A stretch of DNA of 64,000 bases from NCBI GenBank assembly GCA_016793325.1, contig JAEUKI010000061.1:1-64000 (forward strand). Direction: 5' to 3'. This document shows positions 61,016 through 64,000 of this stretch, in pieces. The DNA is from Myxococcales bacterium (GTDB taxonomy: Bacteria; Myxococcota_A; Polyangia; Polyangiales; Ga0077539). Every line of letters starts with the position of its first letter. The stretch's first letter is position 1. Both the position numbers and the translations under genes were made by a program. Under the pieces are notes generated by a model. It was not told the origin of the DNA and made no database searches. It worked only from the letters and a program-made list of their open reading frames with translations.

Positions 61016-62287
61016 ATGCAGAGTCGAGTTTCTTTCTTCCTATTGGCCGCCGCGCTCGGCGCGTGCAGCGCCCCCAATCACGAGCAACAAGACGTTTCGA
61101 GCGCGGACGCTCGCGACGACGGTCGCGTCGAGGACGCCCCTTCGCCGCGCGACACGGCAGAAGACGCCGACCGAGACGCAGGTCCCGCGGACGTGATCCT
61201 CCGTGGCTCGCCAGCGAAGGTTCGCGTGGCGACCGGCGCGACGCTCCACGGAACCGCGATGCTTCGGACGCCGTCGCGCCTGTTTGCAGCGACGCTGTGG
61301 AGCGAGCGCGCGAGCCCCAATACGACGGCGAGCGTTCACTCGTTCGACAGCGACGGAACCCGTCCGACGCGCGTCGGAGCGCTGCAGTTTCGCGCAGAAA
61401 ACACGGTACAAACGCTCGCTCCGTCCGCGGTGGCGCTCAGCGGAGACCGCGTCGCGGTGGTGCTCACGCGACCCGCCGCGCACGTTGGCCGCGCAGAGCT
61501 CGCGCCCGCGACGAGCATCGTCGTGCTCGACGCAAACGACACCGCTCGATCACCAACGGCGCCCGACACCGCGGGAGCGCCCGGTCTTCTCCACGCCGTC
61601 ACCAGCAAGCGATTTGCGCCGAGCGTCGCCGCGACGATGGACGGGTTTGTCGTGCTCGACATGACGCACGAGCGACGGCTGCGACTGACGCGCGTCGATC
61701 ACGCAGGCTCGCCACGAGACGAACGGCTGTTCGCGCTGCCGTTCACCGTCGCGTCGGAGGACGACGTCCAGCACTGGGCGGTGCGCGCGTGGGGCGAGTC
61801 GTTTGTCGTCGCGACCAACGACGAGCGAGCACGCCTGCTCATCGTGAGCGCTCGCGGGATCGAGAACGCCACCGCGCAGATTCAGGCAATTTCTCGCGTG
61901 ACGAGCCGTCCTGCGCTCTGCGTCGGAGACGGGGACGAGCTCGAGTTCGCGCAGAGCGCGGAGAACTCTGCGACGCTCTGGGCGCTGCATCGATCGCCGG
62001 CGCGAGCGCTGCGAAGCGTTCCGCTCGAAGAGCAGCGGCAGCTTCGGGCCTGCGCGCGACCGGGCCTCTGGCTGCGAACCCCGCTCGTCGCGACGACCGC
62101 GAGCCGCGCAGACCTTTGGGACGCGGACAACGGTCGATCGCTGTGCGCTACCGAGCTGCGCCCGTCGAACGAGCAGGTCGCGCGGACCCTCGATCTATCG
62201 GGCACGATCGCGATCGCCACGGACGTCGAAGACGACACCATCGACCTGCGACCCGTGCGGCTCGACGCGTGCGTCGCTCGGCCGTGA
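61016..62287 (+). CDS. lipoprotein of unknown function, propeller-like
   Basis: This 423-residue lipoprotein (lipobox LGAC) starts at ATG 61016, six bases after GGAG; the TTG at 61004 is rejected. An Asp-rich linker follows. The rest shows recurring strand pairs (LFAATLWSERASPN, VAVVLTRPAAHVG, FVVLDMTHERRLRL, FVVATNDERARLLIVSARG) spaced like propeller blades, with cysteines late in the chain (ALCVGDG, LRACARPG, SLCATEL). No family is recognised. It is divergent from the previous lipoprotein across 236 bases. Confidence 0.68.
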   Translation: MQSRVSFFLLAAALGACSAPNHEQQDVSSADARDDGRVEDAPSPRDTAEDADRDAGPADVILRGSPAKVRVATGATLHGTAMLRTPSRLFAATLWSERASPNTTASVHSFDSDGTRPTRVGALQFRAENTVQTLAPSAVALSGDRVAVVLTRPAAHVGRAELAPATSIVVLDANDTARSPTAPDTAGAPGLLHAVTSKRFAPSVAATMDGFVVLDMTHERRLRLTRVDHAGSPRDERLFALPFTVASEDDVQHWAVRAWGESFVVATNDERARLLIVSARGIENATAQIQAISRVTSRPALCVGDGDELEFAQSAENSATLWALHRSPARALRSVPLEEQRQLRACARPGLWLRTPLVATTASRADLWDADNGRSLCATELRPSNEQVARTLDLSGTIAIATDVEDDTIDLRPVRLDACVARP

Positions 62288-62318
62288 AGCGCGCGAAGAC
62301 GACCTCGTCGCCGTTGAT

Positions 62319-63377
62319 TCAAGCGCTCTTTCGCTGAAGAAACTGCGACTTCACGAGGTAGTCGCACCATCGATCGATCGTCGCGAGCGTGTCGGGCGCG
62401 ACGATGCCCATCGCGCGCGCGTGCTCGTCGGCGCTCTCGGTGTCGTATCGATCGTCGGCGATGAAGTCGAGCGCCTCTCGATCGACGCCGCTCATCCACC
62501 GAGGCATCGCCCGCACGAGCCCCACCGGGAGCGACCATCGCGGCGGGCGTCGTCCCATGCGCGCCGCGAGACGCGCGATCAATTCGCGCAGCAGAGGCGT
62601 GTCCGACGCGAGGACGACGAGGTCTTGGCCCAGCGTCTCTTCGCGGCGGTCCACCGTCGCCAACACGCGCGCCACGTGATCGACGGCGACGACAGGAACA
62701 AACGCGCGCTCGCCGCCCACCATCGCGGGCATGCGCCCTTCGTACAAGCTTCGCGCCGTGTCCGCGAGCCCCGTCCGCTGCAGCGTCTCGCCCGTTCGCG
62801 AGTCGCCGATCACGCTCGAAGGGTGCACCGCGGACCACGGGAGCGACAGCTCCTCGGCGAGCCTTCGAAACGCGTGATACGCCTCGTGCTTCGAGACCTC
62901 GTACGCGCCGCGGCCGCGGTAGAGCTCGAGGATCTCGCGCTCGCTCGTCGCGCGCTCGAACGCGCGAAGCGCAGGCTCGGGCCGCGTCATGCGGTAGCCT
63001 CCGAGCAACACCACGCGCCGAAGCGACCGCTGCCGAGACGCCCAACGCGCGACGTTCACCGTCGTCTGCACGTTGTTGCGCCGCGCGCCCTCGACCGTGA
63101 GCCCGAACTCCATCTGCGCCGCGAGATGAAACACGACGCCGACCTCGCCGAGGGGTCGCTCGATGCCGAGGTCCTCGCGATGCAAGTCCGCGTCGAGCAC
63201 CGTCAGTCGAGCGCCGTCGCCGCCGTGCCGGTCGACGAAGTCCACGAGCTCGTCCGCCCGTCGCGTCGCGTTGCGCACGAGCGCGACGACTGATCGCCGC
63301 CCCGCGGTGAGCTCGGCCAGCAGCCAACGCCCGATGAAGCCGGTCGCGCCGGTCACAACCATGATGGGTTCGTTCAT
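62319..63377 (-). CDS. extended SDR / fatty-acyl-reductase-like oxidoreductase
   Basis: This 352-residue extended SDR has VVTGATGFIGRWLLAEL, DADLHREDLGI and VVFHLAAQMEFGLTV, with the catalytic YxxxK in AYEVSKHEAYH and an upstream LLGGYRM. The pattern fits the NAD-binding_4 (male sterility/fatty-acyl-CoA reductase-like) and 3-beta-HSD-like branch. C-terminal residues to 352 contain RYDTESADEHARAMGI. It should act on a hydroxy or acyl substrate with NAD(P). The divergent LysR gene, 61 bases away, probably controls it. Confidence 0.82.
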   Translation of the reverse strand: MNEPIMVVTGATGFIGRWLLAELTAGRRSVVALVRNATRRADELVDFVDRHGGDGARLTVLDADLHREDLGIERPLGEVGVVFHLAAQMEFGLTVEGARRNNVQTTVNVARWASRQRSLRRVVLLGGYRMTRPEPALRAFERATSEREILELYRGRGAYEVSKHEAYHAFRRLAEELSLPWSAVHPSSVIGDSRTGETLQRTGLADTARSLYEGRMPAMVGGERAFVPVVAVDHVARVLATVDRREETLGQDLVVLASDTPLLRELIARLAARMGRRPPRWSLPVGLVRAMPRWMSGVDREALDFIADDRYDTESADEHARAMGIVAPDTLATIDRWCDYLVKSQFLQRKSA

Positions 63378-63427
63378 GCCGCGAGAGCGTAGGGGGGCTT
63401 TCGTGCATGAGAAAACTGTCATGATGG

Positions 63428-63442
63428 TCATACCAAGTATGA
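63428..63442 (+). promoter_or_regulatory. palindromic candidate LysR operator
   Basis: TCATAC-CAA-GTATGA is a perfect 6-bp inverted repeat with a three-base spacer, in the 61-base region between the SDR gene and the divergent LysR gene. It overlaps the LysR start codon at 63439. LysR sites are usually T-N11-A dyads; this one is similar but two bases wider. It may mediate autorepression or control of the SDR gene. Confidence 0.45.
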
Positions 63443-64000
63443 ACGGCGTTGATACCAACTCGCTCAACCTCAACTTGCTCCCGGCCCTCGCGCTGCTGCT
63501 CGAGACCCGCAACGTCACGCGCGCCGCGCAGCGCGCGGGCGTGACCCAGTCCGCGATGAGCCACTCGCTCTCGAACCTGCGCGCTCAGCTCGGCGACGAG
63601 CTCCTCGTGCAGAGCGGGCGATCGTTTGTGCTCACGCCCCGCGCCGCCGCGCTCGCCGAAGAGCTCCCCGCGCTCCTCGCGCACATGCGCCGCACGCTGC
63701 GCGGCGAAGAGCCGTTCGATCCCGCGCGCACGGAGCGGACCTTTCGAATCGCCACGTACGACTACTTCGAGTTTACAAAGCTCCCGACGCTGCTCGCTCG
63801 TGCGCGCGAGCGAGCGCCGCGCGTGTCGTTCGACGTCGAGCGCTTCGGCCCTTCGACGATCGAGCCGCTGGTCGAGGGGCGGGTCGACCTCGCGCTCGTC
63901 GGGGCCACGCAGCGCCCGACGCACGCAGGGCTCTGCGTGCGGGCGTTCGGCTCGGACCCCTTCGTGGTGATCGCCCGCAAACAGCGCGGGCCATCACGAC
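63439..64000 (+). CDS. LysR-family regulator, truncated by window end
   Basis: The N-terminal 187 residues of a LysR regulator are present; the gene continues beyond the window. The winged HTH is clear: LLETRNVTRAAQRAGVTQSAMSHSLSNLR (residues ~22-50; key residues are Ala-Ala, Gln-Ser-Ala-Ser-type recognition helix), then GDELLVQSGRSFVLTPRAAALA. The inducer-binding domain begins RTFRIATYDYFEF. In-frame ATGs at 63421 and 63424 are alternative starts. It is divergent from the SDR gene, a typical LysR-target pair. Confidence 0.88.
   Translation, partial: MNGVDTNSLNLNLLPALALLLETRNVTRAAQRAGVTQSAMSHSLSNLRAQLGDELLVQSGRSFVLTPRAAALAEELPALLAHMRRTLRGEEPFDPARTERTFRIATYDYFEFTKLPTLLARARERAPRVSFDVERFGPSTIEPLVEGRVDLALVGATQRPTHAGLCVRAFGSDPFVVIARKQRGPSR

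Noticed and set aside
1..64000. tRNA, rRNA, integrase, transposase or prophage genes
   Set aside because: None was recognised in any intergenic region or reading frame. There is no sign of a genomic island boundary.

Overview
The window looks like chromosome from a predatory-type myxobacterium (Myxococcota, most like Polyangiales/Sandaracinaceae). The base composition is very GC-rich with strong G/C preference at third codon positions. There is a Myxococcales-restricted TIGR02265 family protein, at least ten lipoproteins with Asp/Ser/Ala-rich linkers after the lipobox, a Hanks-type kinase, Cys-rich repeat proteins and several eukaryote-like enzymes. The taxonomic call is inference from gene content; no rRNA or tRNA gene was seen.

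Layout. 0.3-12 kb: Cys-rich repeat lipoprotein, HEAT-type protein, GH3 glycosidase, ExbD-like lipoprotein, ElaA-type acetyltransferase, beta-helix lipoprotein and another lipoprotein. 11.5-16 kb: methyltransferase, L7/L12-motif protein, then a compact group of a steroid 5-alpha-reductase homologue, a ketosteroid-isomerase-like protein and a cytochrome P450. 16-24 kb: secreted repeat protein, a 102-bp tandem DNA repeat, a large helical protein, a GH113-like glycosidase with a coupled secreted partner, and a triple-LCCL lipoprotein. 24-31 kb: beta-propeller protein plus a degenerate PP2C-like protein, a lipoprotein, a HAD phosphatase coupled to a frameshifted gene, and RapZ. 31-44 kb: heme-motif propeller lipoprotein, GH5-like lipoprotein, MAPEG protein, beta-barrel, AraC regulator, deoxyribosyltransferase-Nudix fusion, DUF1697, degenerate GTPase, expansin-like protein. 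44-53 kb: DHFR-fold reductase, TetR with its NTF2-like partner and operator, AraC regulator, epimerase, Ser/Thr kinase, DUF2332, WYL regulator, GFA enzyme. 53-64 kb: epimerase, TrmO, bile-acid:sodium-symporter-type transporter, sterol-glucosyltransferase-like enzyme with a ferritin-like partner, TPR protein, TIGR02265 protein, two lipoproteins, an extended SDR and a LysR regulator cut by the window end.

How genes may work together. The most interesting theme is steroid/isoprenoid chemistry. One compact locus (13.0-16.0 kb) holds a 5-alpha-reductase-like membrane enzyme, a KSI-like NTF2 protein and a P450. A second locus (54.5-57.5 kb) holds a bile-acid-symporter-family transporter converging on an operon of ferritin-like protein and sterol 3-beta-glucosyltransferase-like enzyme. 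A second theme is polysaccharide attack: GH3, GH113-like, GH5-like, beta-helix and expansin-like proteins. A third is a dispersed structured DNA repeat family with copies at about 17.2-17.5, 35.9, 37.3 and 49.1 kb. Most genes are single units or pairs; 4-nt GTGA stop/start overlaps mark coupled pairs at 21.22, 28.40 and 51.40 kb.
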